Below, one piece after another: positions 34,154 to 43,254 of a stretch of 64,000 nucleotides of DNA; within the stretch, counting starts at the first letter, position 1, and the number at the start of each line of letters is the position of its first letter. Source of the DNA: Peptoniphilus sp. KCTC 25270 (GTDB lineage: Bacteria; Bacillota; Clostridia; Tissierellales; Peptoniphilaceae). Location: NCBI RefSeq assembly GCF_021012875.1, contig NZ_JAJMZJ010000005.1, positions 18,578 through 82,577 on the forward strand, written 5' to 3'. The notes under the pieces were generated by a model, which was given only the letters and a program-made list of their open reading frames with translations, did no database searches and was not told the origin of the DNA. Both the position numbers and the translations under genes were made by a program.

Positions 34154-34305
34154 ATCTAACCTTCTTTCTTTAGAGTATTTAATACACTATAGCAATAAAG
34201 AGAATAATTGTCAAATGGGAAAAATCCCCAATTTTTAGGGAATTTCATGTATAATAGAAGGTAATTATTTTGGCATTTTAATAAAAATTTACAGAGGAGG
34301 ATTCT

Positions 34306-35451
34306 ATGAAAATAGCATTAGTCGGAATCGGAACCGTAGGCCAAGGAGCGTATGAAATCTTACAAAACCGAAAAGAGGAAATCAAACAAGCTTTAGGAGA
34401 AGAAGTAGAAGTTTCCTATATCGTCGTAAGAGAAAGCCGCGTGGAAGAATATTCAAAAAAATGGGGAAATATCGTTACTTCAGATTATGAAAAAGTTTTA
34501 GAAGAAGTGGATGCTGTGGCGGAGGCAACGGGAGCCAAAGAAGCGGGCTACGAATATATGAAAAAAGCTTTGGAAAAGAAAGTAGCCGTTATTACAGCCA
34601 ATAAATCCGTAGTAAGTGCTTATTTTGAAGAATTAACGGCCCTTTCTCAAAAGAACAATACGCCTTTTTTGTTTGAAGCAGCCGTTGGAGGCGGGATCCC
34701 TGTATTAACCCCTCTTCGTCAATTGCTTGTAAGCAATGAAGTGGAAGAGGTAAATGGAATCTTAAACGGAACCTGTAATTATCTATTGAACAAAATGTTT
34801 GCAGAAGATGCAGATTATGGCGAAACCTTGGCCCTTTGTCAGGATTTAGGATATGCAGAAAAAGATCCTACTGACGATGTGGAAGGTTTCGACACCATGC
34901 GAAAATTGCGAATTGTAACAACCATGGCTTTAGGAGAAATTCAGGAAGAAGATATTTTGGTACGGGGAATTTCTCAAATTAACAAAGACATTGTTGCCTT
35001 TTGTAAGAAAAACCATTGGAAAATCAAATTGGTGGCTACAGCGAAAAAAGAAGAAAACCGCTTGTCTGCCTTAGTAGAACCCGTTGTAATGGAAGAAAGC
35101 CATCCTATGGCGGCTTTGCCATTGGCTATAAACACCCTTCGAATAAAAGGGGATTCTGTAGGAGATTTGGCCTTTGAAGGTCCAGGAGCCGGAAAAGAGC
35201 CAACAGGAAACGCTATGGTAGCAGATATTTTGGATTCCAAAATGTACGGTGGCTATCCTTTGATGAAAAAAGAAGGAGCAACGGTTCATAACGATGGTTT
35301 CAAAGGGAAATATCTTGTTTTTGGGAATAAAGTTCCAGAAGAAATGGTAGAAAGTAAACAAGGGGATTTCATTATTACAAAAGAAGTATTGCGACAAGAA
35401 TTGATGAAGCATTTAGAAAAAGACCAATTTTTTGCACGAATGGAAGTGTAA
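34306..35451 (+). CDS. hom: Homoserine dehydrogenase lacking an ACT domain
   Basis: NAD(P)H-dependent reduction of aspartate semialdehyde to homoserine. 381 residues. Motifs: VGIGTVGQGAYEIL (dinucleotide binding), ITANKSVVSA, EAAVGGGIPVLTPLRQ and LNGTCNYLLNKM (catalytic region), GFDTMRKLRI. The C-terminus stops after about 50 residues beyond the catalytic domain, without the ACT domain of the usual ~430-residue form, so threonine feedback through ACT is not expected. A TATAAT at 34250-34255 may be its -10 box, but no good -35 is visible. Confidence 0.94.
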   Translation: MKIALVGIGTVGQGAYEILQNRKEEIKQALGEEVEVSYIVVRESRVEEYSKKWGNIVTSDYEKVLEEVDAVAEATGAKEAGYEYMKKALEKKVAVITANKSVVSAYFEELTALSQKNNTPFLFEAAVGGGIPVLTPLRQLLVSNEVEEVNGILNGTCNYLLNKMFAEDADYGETLALCQDLGYAEKDPTDDVEGFDTMRKLRIVTTMALGEIQEEDILVRGISQINKDIVAFCKKNHWKIKLVATAKKEENRLSALVEPVVMEESHPMAALPLAINTLRIKGDSVGDLAFEGPGAGKEPTGNAMVADILDSKMYGGYPLMKKEGATVHNDGFKGKYLVFGNKVPEEMVESKQGDFIITKEVLRQELMKHLEKDQFFARMEV

Positions 35452-35481
35452 AAAGACCAAGACAAGGAAGCGAGGCGCCCT

Positions 35482-36372
35482 ATGCTCAAATCTCATTTGG
35501 AATATTTTATAGAAATCGTAGATCAAAACAGTTTTACCAAGGCAGCAGAGAATTTGTATTTGAGCCAATCGACTTTAAGTAAAGCCGTAAAATCTTTAGA
35601 AGATGAATTAGGGGTTGTACTAATCAATCGCACCTCCCATTTATTTGAAATTACCGATCACGGAAAAATTGTCTATGAATTTGGAAAAGATATTGTAGGA
35701 TATTATGAACGAAAAGAAACCGAACTTTTGCGAAGACTTTCAGAGGAAGAAGATCATCTAACCCTAGGACTCCCTCCAACAGCAGGAAGTATCTATTTCT
35801 ATCAATTTTTAGCAGGATTTCAAGAAAAATTTCCCAATGCCCACTTGGTCATTGACGAATCCACATCTAAGGAAATTTCTGAAAAAGTACTGTCAAAAGA
35901 ATTGGATTTAGGCGTGGTTATTTCTCCCTTTGAAGAAAAAGGGTTTCTACAAGAAACCGTATTTACATCTGAAGCGGTTTTGGTTGTATCCCACGATCAT
36001 CCCTTGGCCAAAGTAGAAGAAGTGGCCTTTCCTGAATTAGCGAAGGAAAAATTTCTACAGGTTTCCAAAGACTATATGTACCACAGTGTCTTCCGAGAAT
36101 ACTGTAAAAAGGCGGGATTCGAACCCAACATTATCTTTGAAAGCAATCAATGGGATATGTTGTTGGAAATGGTAGCCATGAACCAAGGGGTTTCTCTCTT
36201 GCCAAAGCCTTTGGTAGACAAATATTACCCAAACCGATTGCATCAAGTGCATCTAAAAGAACCAGAATTTCCTTGGAGTTTGATTATTATTTATAAAGAA
36301 GGGGAAACCGTAACGCCTTTGATGAAATCCTTTATCTTATCTACAAAAGAAGAAAAAGAAGCACTGAAATAA
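35482..36372 (+). CDS. LysR family transcriptional regulator
   Basis: 296 residues, typical length. N-terminal winged helix with NSFTKAAENLYLSQSTLSKAVKSLEDELGVVLINR (about residues 14-50), then a two-lobed effector domain (LTLGLPPTAGSIYFYQFLAGF; LLEMVAMNQGVSLLPKPLV). It follows hom by 30 bases but is itself closed by a terminator. The next gene downstream, an MFS carrier, is preceded by two perfect inverted repeats, which are candidate binding sites for this or another regulator. Effector unknown. Confidence 0.93.
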   Translation: MLKSHLEYFIEIVDQNSFTKAAENLYLSQSTLSKAVKSLEDELGVVLINRTSHLFEITDHGKIVYEFGKDIVGYYERKETELLRRLSEEEDHLTLGLPPTAGSIYFYQFLAGFQEKFPNAHLVIDESTSKEISEKVLSKELDLGVVISPFEEKGFLQETVFTSEAVLVVSHDHPLAKVEEVAFPELAKEKFLQVSKDYMYHSVFREYCKKAGFEPNIIFESNQWDMLLEMVAMNQGVSLLPKPLVDKYYPNRLHQVHLKEPEFPWSLIIIYKEGETVTPLMKSFILSTKEEKEALK

Positions 36373-36374
36373 AG

Positions 36375-36402
36375 AACTCTCCTGTAAGGGGAGTTTCTTT
36401 TT
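36375..36402 (+). terminator. Terminator of the lysR gene
   Basis: AACTCTCC and GGGGAGTT form an eight-base-pair stem with a TGTAA loop, followed by TCTTTTTT. Confidence 0.88.
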
Positions 36403-36414
36403 TATGCATGTTTT

Positions 36415-36441
36415 CTATCTATGAATCAAATTCATAGATAG
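36415..36441. repeat. Perfect 12-bp inverted repeat with three-base loop
   Basis: CTATCTATGAAT and ATTCATAGATAG are exact reverse complements separated by CAA. No T run follows, so it is more likely an operator or RNA structure than a terminator. It is the first of two inverted repeats before the MFS gene. Confidence 0.8.
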
Positions 36442-36448
36442 ATGAATT

Positions 36449-36488
36449 TTATAGAATACCATAATTCCAAAATAAGGGTATTCTATAA
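36449..36488. repeat. Perfect 12-bp inverted repeat with 16-base spacer
   Basis: TTATAGAATACC and GGTATTCTATAA are exact reverse complements. The right arm contains most of a TATAAT (36484-36489), a possible -10 element, so a regulator bound here would cover the promoter of the MFS gene. Confidence 0.75.
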
Positions 36489-36567
36489 TTAAGAAGAGAA
36501 GAAAACCCTTTCTTCTGGAATCTAGATTCAAATATTTGTCGAGAAAGTCAAACAAGGAGGAAGACTT

Positions 36568-37773
36568 ATGAGTGAAAATACAAAAAATAGTTCCCCAAGA
36601 GGAATCATCATTGAAATCATAATGTTTCTAACCTATGCATTCTTTGCCGTAAACTGGATTGCAGGTAGTACATTAACCCCACAAATTATGGAGCATTTCC
36701 AATTGAGCGGATTTGCCTCTGCCACTTTTATTTCCAACGCCGTAACCATTGCCAAAATCATTGGTAACTTTATGGCAGCCAGTGTACTAAACAAATTGTA
36801 TCCTAAAAAATCCATTGGATTGGGATCTTTGCTAATTGTACTTGGTAGTATCGTAGCGATTTTTGCTCCATCTTATTTAATCTTCATAATAGGACGTTTC
36901 ATTATGGGATTTGGTGGCGCATTGTACGTAGTATATCTTAGCCCAATTGTAATTCATTATTTTGCTCCAGAAAATCGCCCAACTGTAAATGCGATCAACT
37001 CTGTAGCTTACAACGTAGGTAGTATCATTGCTTTAATTATCGTAGGTCCAGTTATTGCTTGGTTAAGCACATGGCAATATTCCATGGGATTCTTTGCCGG
37101 AATCAGTGGTGTTTTGTTTATCCTATGGTTATTATTTGGAGAAGATTTTGAAATTGCAAAAGGAAACAACAGCCAAGCCCTAGAAGAAAAATATACAATA
37201 GGGGATGCAATGAAAGAAAAAGTGAACTGGTTGTTGCCATTCTCTTATTCTGGATTGTTAACCTTCTATTTGGTATTGTTAAACATCTTCCCAATTTCAG
37301 GAGCAGCGATTATTGAAGCCAAAACACTAAGTACCCTTTGTGCTGTTGGTGGTGTAATCGGAACCATTTTAGCCATTGCTTTATCCAAACGTTACTCTAA
37401 ACGTCTACCTGTTATGCGTGCTTCTGGATTGTTAATGTCCCTAAGTGGATTGTTAATGTTTAACGCACCAAACGGTGTTGTTGCAACCATTGCCGCTTTG
37501 GCCATTGGTATTTTCATGTTCTTGCCAGTTACTTCTTTGGTAATGATTCCTCAAGAATTGCCAAATATGACAGCAGGAAAATTAACACAAGTAATGGGAT
37601 TGTTCTGGGCGATTTCTTATATCATCCAAACCATCATCTACTTTATCATCGGTATTGTAATCGATAATATGGGATATACTGTAGGTTTGTATATCGCTTT
37701 GGCAGTAAGTTTGACTTTCTTTATCGGATCATTCTTATTACCAGAAACAGGAAAAGACAAAAACGTAGCATAA
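36568..37773 (+). CDS. Major facilitator superfamily transporter
   Basis: 401 residues with twelve predicted helices. The loop between helices 2 and 3 is LNKLYPKKSIGLGSLLIVLG, and RFIMGFGGALYVVYLSPIVIHYFAPENRPTVNAI resembles nitrate/cyanate-type and organic-anion MFS proteins. The AAGGAGGA site is strong. Co-directional with an acetyl-CoA hydrolase/transferase 58 bases downstream, suggesting uptake or export of a short carboxylic acid; this is inference. Confidence 0.85.
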   Translation: MSENTKNSSPRGIIIEIIMFLTYAFFAVNWIAGSTLTPQIMEHFQLSGFASATFISNAVTIAKIIGNFMAASVLNKLYPKKSIGLGSLLIVLGSIVAIFAPSYLIFIIGRFIMGFGGALYVVYLSPIVIHYFAPENRPTVNAINSVAYNVGSIIALIIVGPVIAWLSTWQYSMGFFAGISGVLFILWLLFGEDFEIAKGNNSQALEEKYTIGDAMKEKVNWLLPFSYSGLLTFYLVLLNIFPISGAAIIEAKTLSTLCAVGGVIGTILAIALSKRYSKRLPVMRASGLLMSLSGLLMFNAPNGVVATIAALAIGIFMFLPVTSLVMIPQELPNMTAGKLTQVMGLFWAISYIIQTIIYFIIGIVIDNMGYTVGLYIALAVSLTFFIGSFLLPETGKDKNVA

Positions 37774-37831
37774 TTTCTGAAATATTTGAATAGAAAAACG
37801 AAACAAAGAAAAGCAAAGAGAGAAGGATAAA

Positions 37832-39166
37832 ATGAAAAACTTTCAAGAAATGTATAACGAAAAGAAAAAGAGCGTAAAAGAGCTTTTGGATTTAATTGAA
37901 GATAGAGATTATATCTTCTCTGCTCAAGCAGCAGGGGAACCAGCGGCGATTTTATCGGAAATGCAATATCTAAAAGAAACCGGGGTAAAAGGTTGTGTAT
38001 TGAACACTTGTCTACCATTGCAAGACTACCCAATGTTCAAAGATCCAGAAATGCAAGGGATTTTGGATCAAAACGCATGGTTCTTCTCAGGGGCACAACG
38101 TCAAGCTCATAAGGACAAATTGGTAAGTGCGATTCCTCAATCCTCTACTTCCGTTCTGAGAAAAGTTTTGGACCGAGTAGCTTATGAAAAACGTCGTCCC
38201 GTTGTTATGGCGACAGTATCTCCAATGGATGAACATGGTTATTTCACTTTGTCTGTAAGTGCCATTTATGAACGAGATCTAATCAATAAAGGTGCCTTTG
38301 TATTATTGGAAGTGAATCCAAACTTCCCAAGAACCTATGGAGATTCTTTGGTTCACATTTCTGAGGTGGATGCTTTTGTGGAAGCGGATCGTCCAATTCC
38401 AGAAGCAAAATTGGCACCTTATACAGAAACCGATGCAAAAATTGGTAAATTGATTGCCGATTTAATTGAAGATGGATCTACCATTCAATTGGGTATCGGA
38501 AACATTCCAAATGCCGTAGCCAACGAATTAAAATCAAAGAAACATTTGGGAATTCATACAGAAATGTTTACAGAAACAATGGTAGACTTAATTGAATGTG
38601 GCGCTGTAGATAACTCCCAAAAAGGTTTATTGGACGGATATTCCGTATGTTCCTTTACAATGGGTAGCAAGAGATTGTACGATTTCGTAAACAACAATCC
38701 ATCCGTATTGTTCAAATCTTGTACTTTCACCAACGACCCATATACCATTGGACAAAATAGCAAATTCGTATCTATTAACGCCTCTTTGGAAATTGACCTA
38801 ATGGGACAATGTGCTTCTGAAACCGTGGACGGCGTACAATGGTCAGGAACTGGCGGACAATCTGAAACCGTAATGGGCGCTCAAATGTCCAAAGGGGGAA
38901 AATCCATTATTGCTATGCATTCCACCTACGAAACAACTGATGAAAAGGGCGAAAAAGTATTGCGTTCAAAAATCGTACCTTATTTACACAGAAATGCAGC
39001 CGTTACCACTTCCCGTAACGATGTAGATTATGTTGTAACAGAACATGGGGTAGCTTGGTTACGTGGTTTGAATATTCGCGAAAGAGTAGAGGCCCTAATT
39101 GCCATTGCCCATCCAGATTTCCGTGAAGAATTAAAAGCTCAAGCAGAAGAATTAAAACTTTGGTAA
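37832..39166 (+). CDS. Acetyl-CoA hydrolase/transferase family CoA-transferase
   Basis: 444 residues of the PF02550/PF13336 family that includes succinyl-CoA:acetate, butyryl-CoA:acetate and 4-hydroxybutyrate CoA-transferases. Motifs: QLGIGNIPNAVANEL, HLGIHTEMFTETMVDLI (Glu of HTEMF is the likely catalytic residue), GTGGQSETVMGAQMSKGGKSIIAM and YVVTEHGVAWLRG. It is thus a CoA-transferase of a third kind in this window. Substrates cannot be fixed; pairing with an MFS carrier suggests a carboxylate used or excreted by the cell. Confidence 0.88.
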   Translation: MKNFQEMYNEKKKSVKELLDLIEDRDYIFSAQAAGEPAAILSEMQYLKETGVKGCVLNTCLPLQDYPMFKDPEMQGILDQNAWFFSGAQRQAHKDKLVSAIPQSSTSVLRKVLDRVAYEKRRPVVMATVSPMDEHGYFTLSVSAIYERDLINKGAFVLLEVNPNFPRTYGDSLVHISEVDAFVEADRPIPEAKLAPYTETDAKIGKLIADLIEDGSTIQLGIGNIPNAVANELKSKKHLGIHTEMFTETMVDLIECGAVDNSQKGLLDGYSVCSFTMGSKRLYDFVNNNPSVLFKSCTFTNDPYTIGQNSKFVSINASLEIDLMGQCASETVDGVQWSGTGGQSETVMGAQMSKGGKSIIAMHSTYETTDEKGEKVLRSKIVPYLHRNAAVTTSRNDVDYVVTEHGVAWLRGLNIRERVEALIAIAHPDFREELKAQAEELKLW

Positions 39167-39201
39167 TTTTATCCTTCTCTTGATCGAAAAAGAGAAAAGA
39201 A

Positions 39202-39237
39202 AAACCTTACTCGATTTTTTCGGGTAAGGTTTTTTTG
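39202..39237 (+). terminator. Bidirectional terminator between CoA-transferase and hydF
   Basis: AAACCTTACTCG pairs with CGGGTAAGGTTT (one wobble), followed by TTTTTTT on the plus strand and TTTTTC on the minus strand. Confidence 0.9.
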
Positions 39238-39262
39238 TGTAAAATGTTTTTTTCAGAAAATG

Positions 39263-40423
39263 TTAATAGACCACTTTGTCTAAGATTCCTTTCAAATGGG
39301 CAATGGTAATTCCGTAGTTTGTCATAGGAATCCCCATATCTTTTGCTTTTTGGACTCGAGTTAAGACGGCTTTTCGATTAAACATACAAGCTCCGCAATG
39401 AATGATCAAATCATAATTTTCCATTTCGAAAAAATCTTCTCCTCGAGTAAAATCGATGGAAAGATTTTCGCCGTATTTTTTTCGCAATAATTTAGGGATT
39501 TTTACCCGTCCAATATCTTCTTCCAAAGGAGCATGGGTACAGGCCTCTGCAATAAGGATTCTAGAATTTTCCGATAGGGAATCCAAAATTTTGGCCGATT
39601 CCATAAAGTATTCCACATCCCCCTTTAGTTTGGAAAAAAGCACGGAAAAAGAAGTGAGTCGAACCTCTTTGGGAAGAATATCGTAAACTTCCTTAAAGCA
39701 TTGAGAATCTGTTATAACAAGATCGGGAGCGTCTTTTAGGCGAGAAAGAGATTCCTCCAACTTATCCAAACCTACGGCTACAACAACGGATTTTTTATCC
39801 AACAATTCTCGTATGGTTTGGACTTGGGGAACAATAAGCCGACCTGTAGGTGCTTGGATATCCTGTGGCATGACTAAGAGAGTAAGGGAATTTTCCTTTA
39901 CCAAAGAACCGGTAATATCTCTTTCTTCTTTTTGAATTTGAGTTTTTATGGCGTCAATGATTTCGAATTTGCTTTTCTCGGAATCCTTTTGAAGAAAAAG
40001 AGGATGGTAATTTTCCAATTCCTTCAAATATTCTTCTTCGTAGGAAAGATCCGTTCTCATAAGAGCAAAAACCGTAGGAATATTGTTTTTTGCCAATTGC
40101 AAAATGAAATCTTGATCCGATTTCAAATCTCCAGAAAAAAGGAAGATGGCCAAATCGGTTTTGTCCAAAGCCTTTGCCGTGGCTTCTATTCTCTCTTTTC
40201 CTAAAATACTTTCATCATCATAACCAGGCGTATCTAAGAAAAGAACCGGGCCCAAACCATTGATTTCCATGGGTTTATTTACTGTGTCTGTTGTCGTTCC
40301 CTTAATGTCGCTGACAATGGAAGATTTTTGTCCCGAAAGAAGATTTAATAAAGTGGATTTTCCCGCATTGGTTTTTCCAAAAATTCCAATATGTGTTCTT
40401 AAAGCGTTTTGTGTTTTTATCAT
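39263..40423 (-). CDS. hydF: [FeFe] hydrogenase maturation GTPase HydF
   Basis: Scaffold GTPase on which the 2Fe subcluster of the [FeFe] hydrogenase H-cluster is held before transfer to HydA. 386 residues. N-terminal G domain: GIFGKTNAGKSTLL (P loop), DIKGTTTDTV, LDTPGYDDES. C-terminal cluster-binding domain: AEACTHAPLEEDIG and IIHCGACMFNRKAV supply the cysteines and histidine. Its start overlaps the hydG stop (ATGA). Last gene of the leftward maturation cluster. The hydrogenase itself is not in the window. Confidence 0.95.
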   Translation of the reverse strand: MIKTQNALRTHIGIFGKTNAGKSTLLNLLSGQKSSIVSDIKGTTTDTVNKPMEINGLGPVLFLDTPGYDDESILGKERIEATAKALDKTDLAIFLFSGDLKSDQDFILQLAKNNIPTVFALMRTDLSYEEEYLKELENYHPLFLQKDSEKSKFEIIDAIKTQIQKEERDITGSLVKENSLTLLVMPQDIQAPTGRLIVPQVQTIRELLDKKSVVVAVGLDKLEESLSRLKDAPDLVITDSQCFKEVYDILPKEVRLTSFSVLFSKLKGDVEYFMESAKILDSLSENSRILIAEACTHAPLEEDIGRVKIPKLLRKKYGENLSIDFTRGEDFFEMENYDLIIHCGACMFNRKAVLTRVQKAKDMGIPMTNYGITIAHLKGILDKVVY

Positions 40424-41853
40424 AAATTAAAATCTCTCAATCCTTCATCAATTTTTTTCAGACTCTTTATGGTGTAGTCCTTAATGTCTTCCCTTTGAAT
40501 AAACTCCAACTCTTCTTCCGTCACTTTTTTGCCTATGATTTTGGTTTCCTCGCTGGCATAATCGTTGAAAAATTCCTGTAGGGTCATAATGGCATTGGGC
40601 TGACAAAGATTGCTAATTTCTCCCGATTTCGCCATGGCCATAAAACGGTCTCCCGTCCGTCCATTTCGATAACAAGCTGTACAGAAAGAAGGAAGATGTC
40701 CAAGGGAAAGAAGCCAACGGATAACCTCGTCCAAAGTTCGCGTATCATTAACATCAAACTGTTCGCTTTTTTTGGGATCAAATTCCAAATCCTCAGAATC
40801 GGCGTAGCCGCCAACGGATGTTTTAGAAGCTCCACTAACTTGTGAAATTCCAATTTCTAAAGCTCGTTCCCTCATCTCTTGGGATTCCCTTGTGGACATA
40901 ATCATTCCAACATAAGGAGCGGCAATTCGAATAACAGCAATCAGTTTTTCAAATACATCATCTTGCAATGCGTTGGTAAAATCTTCAGGATCAATATCAT
41001 CAGCTGGCCGAACTCTTGGGACAGAAATAGTATGAGGACCTACGCCATATTTTGCCTCTAAATGTTCCCCGTGAAGGAGCAATCCAACGAAATCGTATTT
41101 GTAATTGTTTAGACCAAAGAGGACGCCAATTCCAACGTCGTCGATTCCTCCTTCCATGGCACGATCCATAGCTTCCGTATGGTAAGCGTAATTGGATTTT
41201 GGACCGGCTGGGTGAAGAGCTTCGTAGGATTTTTTATTATAGGTTTCTTGGAAAAGGATATACGTTCCAATTCCCGCCTCCTTTAACATTCGATATTCTT
41301 CCACAGTCGTTGCGGCAATATTGACATTAACCCTTCGGATTTCTCCATTTTTATGATGGACAGAATAAATGGTTTCAATGGCTTCTAAGATATATTCAAT
41401 GGGCGTTTCTATAGGATGCTCTCCACTTTCTAAAGCCAATCTTTTATGGCCCATATCCTGAAGAGCTATGGTTTCTTGTCGAATTTCTTCCATGGTCAAT
41501 TTTTTTCGAGCAATGTGTTTGTTTTTTACGTGATAAGGACAATAAACGCAACTATTGATACAGTAATTGGAAAGATACAAAGGGGCAAACAAAACAATTC
41601 GATTCCCATAAATATGCATTTTGATTTCCTTAGCCAAAGCAAAGATTTTTTCGTTCAAATCTTCTTCTTCACAAGACACAAGGAGAAAGGCCTCTCTATG
41701 GTTTAATCCTTTTCTCTCCTTGGCCTTTTCCAAAATAGATTCTATGAGTTCCCGATTGTTTTTATTTTTTTCCCCGAAGGCAATGGTATCTAGAATTTCT
41801 CCATCGTGAATAAATTCCTCTGCCACACTACTTTTTGGATTGTATTTGTACAT
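40420..41853 (-). CDS. hydG: [FeFe] hydrogenase maturase HydG (tyrosine lyase)
   Basis: Radical SAM enzyme that splits tyrosine to give the CO and CN ligands of the H-cluster. About 477 residues. N-terminal cluster motif NYCINSCVYCPY (CxxxCxxC), C-terminal auxiliary cluster motif FCTACYRNGRTGDRF with a third Cys about 22 residues later (SNLC). The frame extends 13 codons upstream into hydE, but the ATG at 41853 has GAGAGG before it and begins one base after the hydE stop. Confidence 0.96.
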   Translation of the reverse strand: MYKYNPKSSVAEEFIHDGEILDTIAFGEKNKNNRELIESILEKAKERKGLNHREAFLLVSCEEEDLNEKIFALAKEIKMHIYGNRIVLFAPLYLSNYCINSCVYCPYHVKNKHIARKKLTMEEIRQETIALQDMGHKRLALESGEHPIETPIEYILEAIETIYSVHHKNGEIRRVNVNIAATTVEEYRMLKEAGIGTYILFQETYNKKSYEALHPAGPKSNYAYHTEAMDRAMEGGIDDVGIGVLFGLNNYKYDFVGLLLHGEHLEAKYGVGPHTISVPRVRPADDIDPEDFTNALQDDVFEKLIAVIRIAAPYVGMIMSTRESQEMRERALEIGISQVSGASKTSVGGYADSEDLEFDPKKSEQFDVNDTRTLDEVIRWLLSLGHLPSFCTACYRNGRTGDRFMAMAKSGEISNLCQPNAIMTLQEFFNDYASEETKIIGKKVTEEELEFIQREDIKDYTIKSLKKIDEGLRDFNL

Positions 41854-41854
41854 A

Positions 41855-42904
41855 TTATCCTCTCTTTCCATCAATAGGATCTCCCACATCAATTTTTATC
41901 TTTTTTCCAATCTTCATAAATTCCTCATCCAATTCATGAATATAGGCAGCGGCCTCTAAATTTTGGATGGCTTTGTTATCGTATAAGGAATAATTTTGTT
42001 TCGCCTTCTCAGGAGATAGATTGGGCATTACAACATTGGCTCCATGGAGCATTCCTAAAATACGTCCCTGAGGATGAATGCTATTTAACGCCGTTGTTGA
42101 CGGAATTAGGGCTTGAGGGAACAAAATACGAAGGATGGATACCACTTTCAAAGAAAGCTCCAAATCTCCGTTGCCCTCTCCGTGAAAAATCGTGTCCTTG
42201 TGATGAATAAAAGGTCCCACGCCAATCATTTGAGGTTGTAGTTCCTGTAAAAAATCAAAATCCTCCAAAATATTTTCTATGGTTTGAAAAGGCGCTCCAA
42301 TCATAAAGCCAGAACCAACGACAAATCCCAAATCTTTTAGATGATAGAGGGTTTTTCTTCGTTCTTCAAAGCTCTGATTCTTTGGGTGAAGTTTCCCGAA
42401 GAGCTCTTCATTGGCCGCCTCGTGGCGAAGAAGATATCGATCGGCCCCAGCCTCTTTTAGTTTTTTCAAACTTTCGTAGCTGCGAACCCCTAAAGAAAGG
42501 GTAATTCGCGTATCGGGGAAAGATTTTTTTATGGATTTAATAATAGAAATAAAATAATCGTCTTCTAAACTTGGATCCTCGCCTCCTTGTAAAACGAACG
42601 TGCGAAATCCTTTGTTGTATCCATATTCGCAAGCGGAAAGCACCTCTTCAACCGGAAGACGAAATCTTTGGATTTCAGAATTTTTTCCATTGATTCCACA
42701 ATAATAACAAGTTTGTTTGCAATAATTGGAAAATTCAACCAATCCTCGAATAAAAATAGAATCTCCATAGTTTTCTTGGCAAAGATCCCAAGCTTTTTTC
42801 CGTAGGGCTTCCTGAATGTCTTTGTTGTGAGTTTCCAAAAGAAATCGAATTTCTTCTCTCTCGAGAGTTCCCCTCTCGATTTGTCTTAAAATTCTCTCTT
42901 TCAT
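41855..42904 (-). CDS. hydE: [FeFe] hydrogenase maturase HydE
   Basis: Radical SAM enzyme acting on an iron-cysteine complex in H-cluster assembly. 349 residues. Cluster motif in EFSNYCKQTCYYCGINGKN (CxxxCxxC), followed by FVLQGGEDPSLEDDY and RHEAANEELFGKLHP, which fit HydE rather than biotin synthase or ThiH. The start overlaps the stop of the upstream regulator by four bases, and hydG follows at once. Confidence 0.95.
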   Translation of the reverse strand: MKERILRQIERGTLEREEIRFLLETHNKDIQEALRKKAWDLCQENYGDSIFIRGLVEFSNYCKQTCYYCGINGKNSEIQRFRLPVEEVLSACEYGYNKGFRTFVLQGGEDPSLEDDYFISIIKSIKKSFPDTRITLSLGVRSYESLKKLKEAGADRYLLRHEAANEELFGKLHPKNQSFEERRKTLYHLKDLGFVVGSGFMIGAPFQTIENILEDFDFLQELQPQMIGVGPFIHHKDTIFHGEGNGDLELSLKVVSILRILFPQALIPSTTALNSIHPQGRILGMLHGANVVMPNLSPEKAKQNYSLYDNKAIQNLEAAAYIHELDEEFMKIGKKIKIDVGDPIDGKRG

Positions 42905-43149
42905 TTGTTCTTTGAATAAATGACTTTCGCGGTAATGTCTTCAATATTTCCCAATTTACCGCTAAGGCTTGAAATTTTATCTTGAGGAGCATTTAGAACC
43001 ACAGTAATAATAAAAAGATCATTCTCCACCCGTGGGAGGCCCATTCTTCCTAAAATATATTCATTGTATTCATGTAAAATGCTCTGTACTTTTTCACTCT
43101 GTTTTATATCTTCAATAATAATTCCTAAAATGGCAATTCGTCTTTCCAT
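42901..43149 (-). CDS. TM1266-type iron-only hydrogenase system regulator
   Basis: 82 residues, ACT-like small protein (ERRIAILGIIIEDIKQSEKVQSILHEYNEYILGRMGLPR...) that recurs at the head of hydEFG clusters and is annotated as a putative regulator of the [FeFe]-hydrogenase system. GGAGGG precedes the ATG. It overlaps hydE by four bases. The biochemical role of this family is not established. Its own leader contains a terminator-like hairpin (see the separate entry). Confidence 0.85.
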   Translation of the reverse strand: MERRIAILGIIIEDIKQSEKVQSILHEYNEYILGRMGLPRVENDLFIITVVLNAPQDKISSLSGKLGNIEDITAKVIYSKNK

Positions 43150-43161
43150 TTTCCCTCCTTA

Positions 43162-43196
43162 AAAATAAAAAAAGCACGACAAAAAAACCGTGCTTT
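43162..43196 (-). promoter_or_regulatory. Terminator-like hairpin in the leader of the hyd operon (candidate attenuator)
   Basis: On the minus strand AAAGCACG pairs with CGTGCTTT and is followed by TTTTTATTTTT, directly before the GGAGGG site of the first hyd gene. It lies between the predicted promoter and the operon, so read-through would be needed for expression. Confidence 0.55.
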
Positions 43197-43254
43197 ATTG
43201 CAAGAAAAGGCGCAGTTTCAAGTCAGATTTCTCTTATTTGTCACTCACGGGTTT

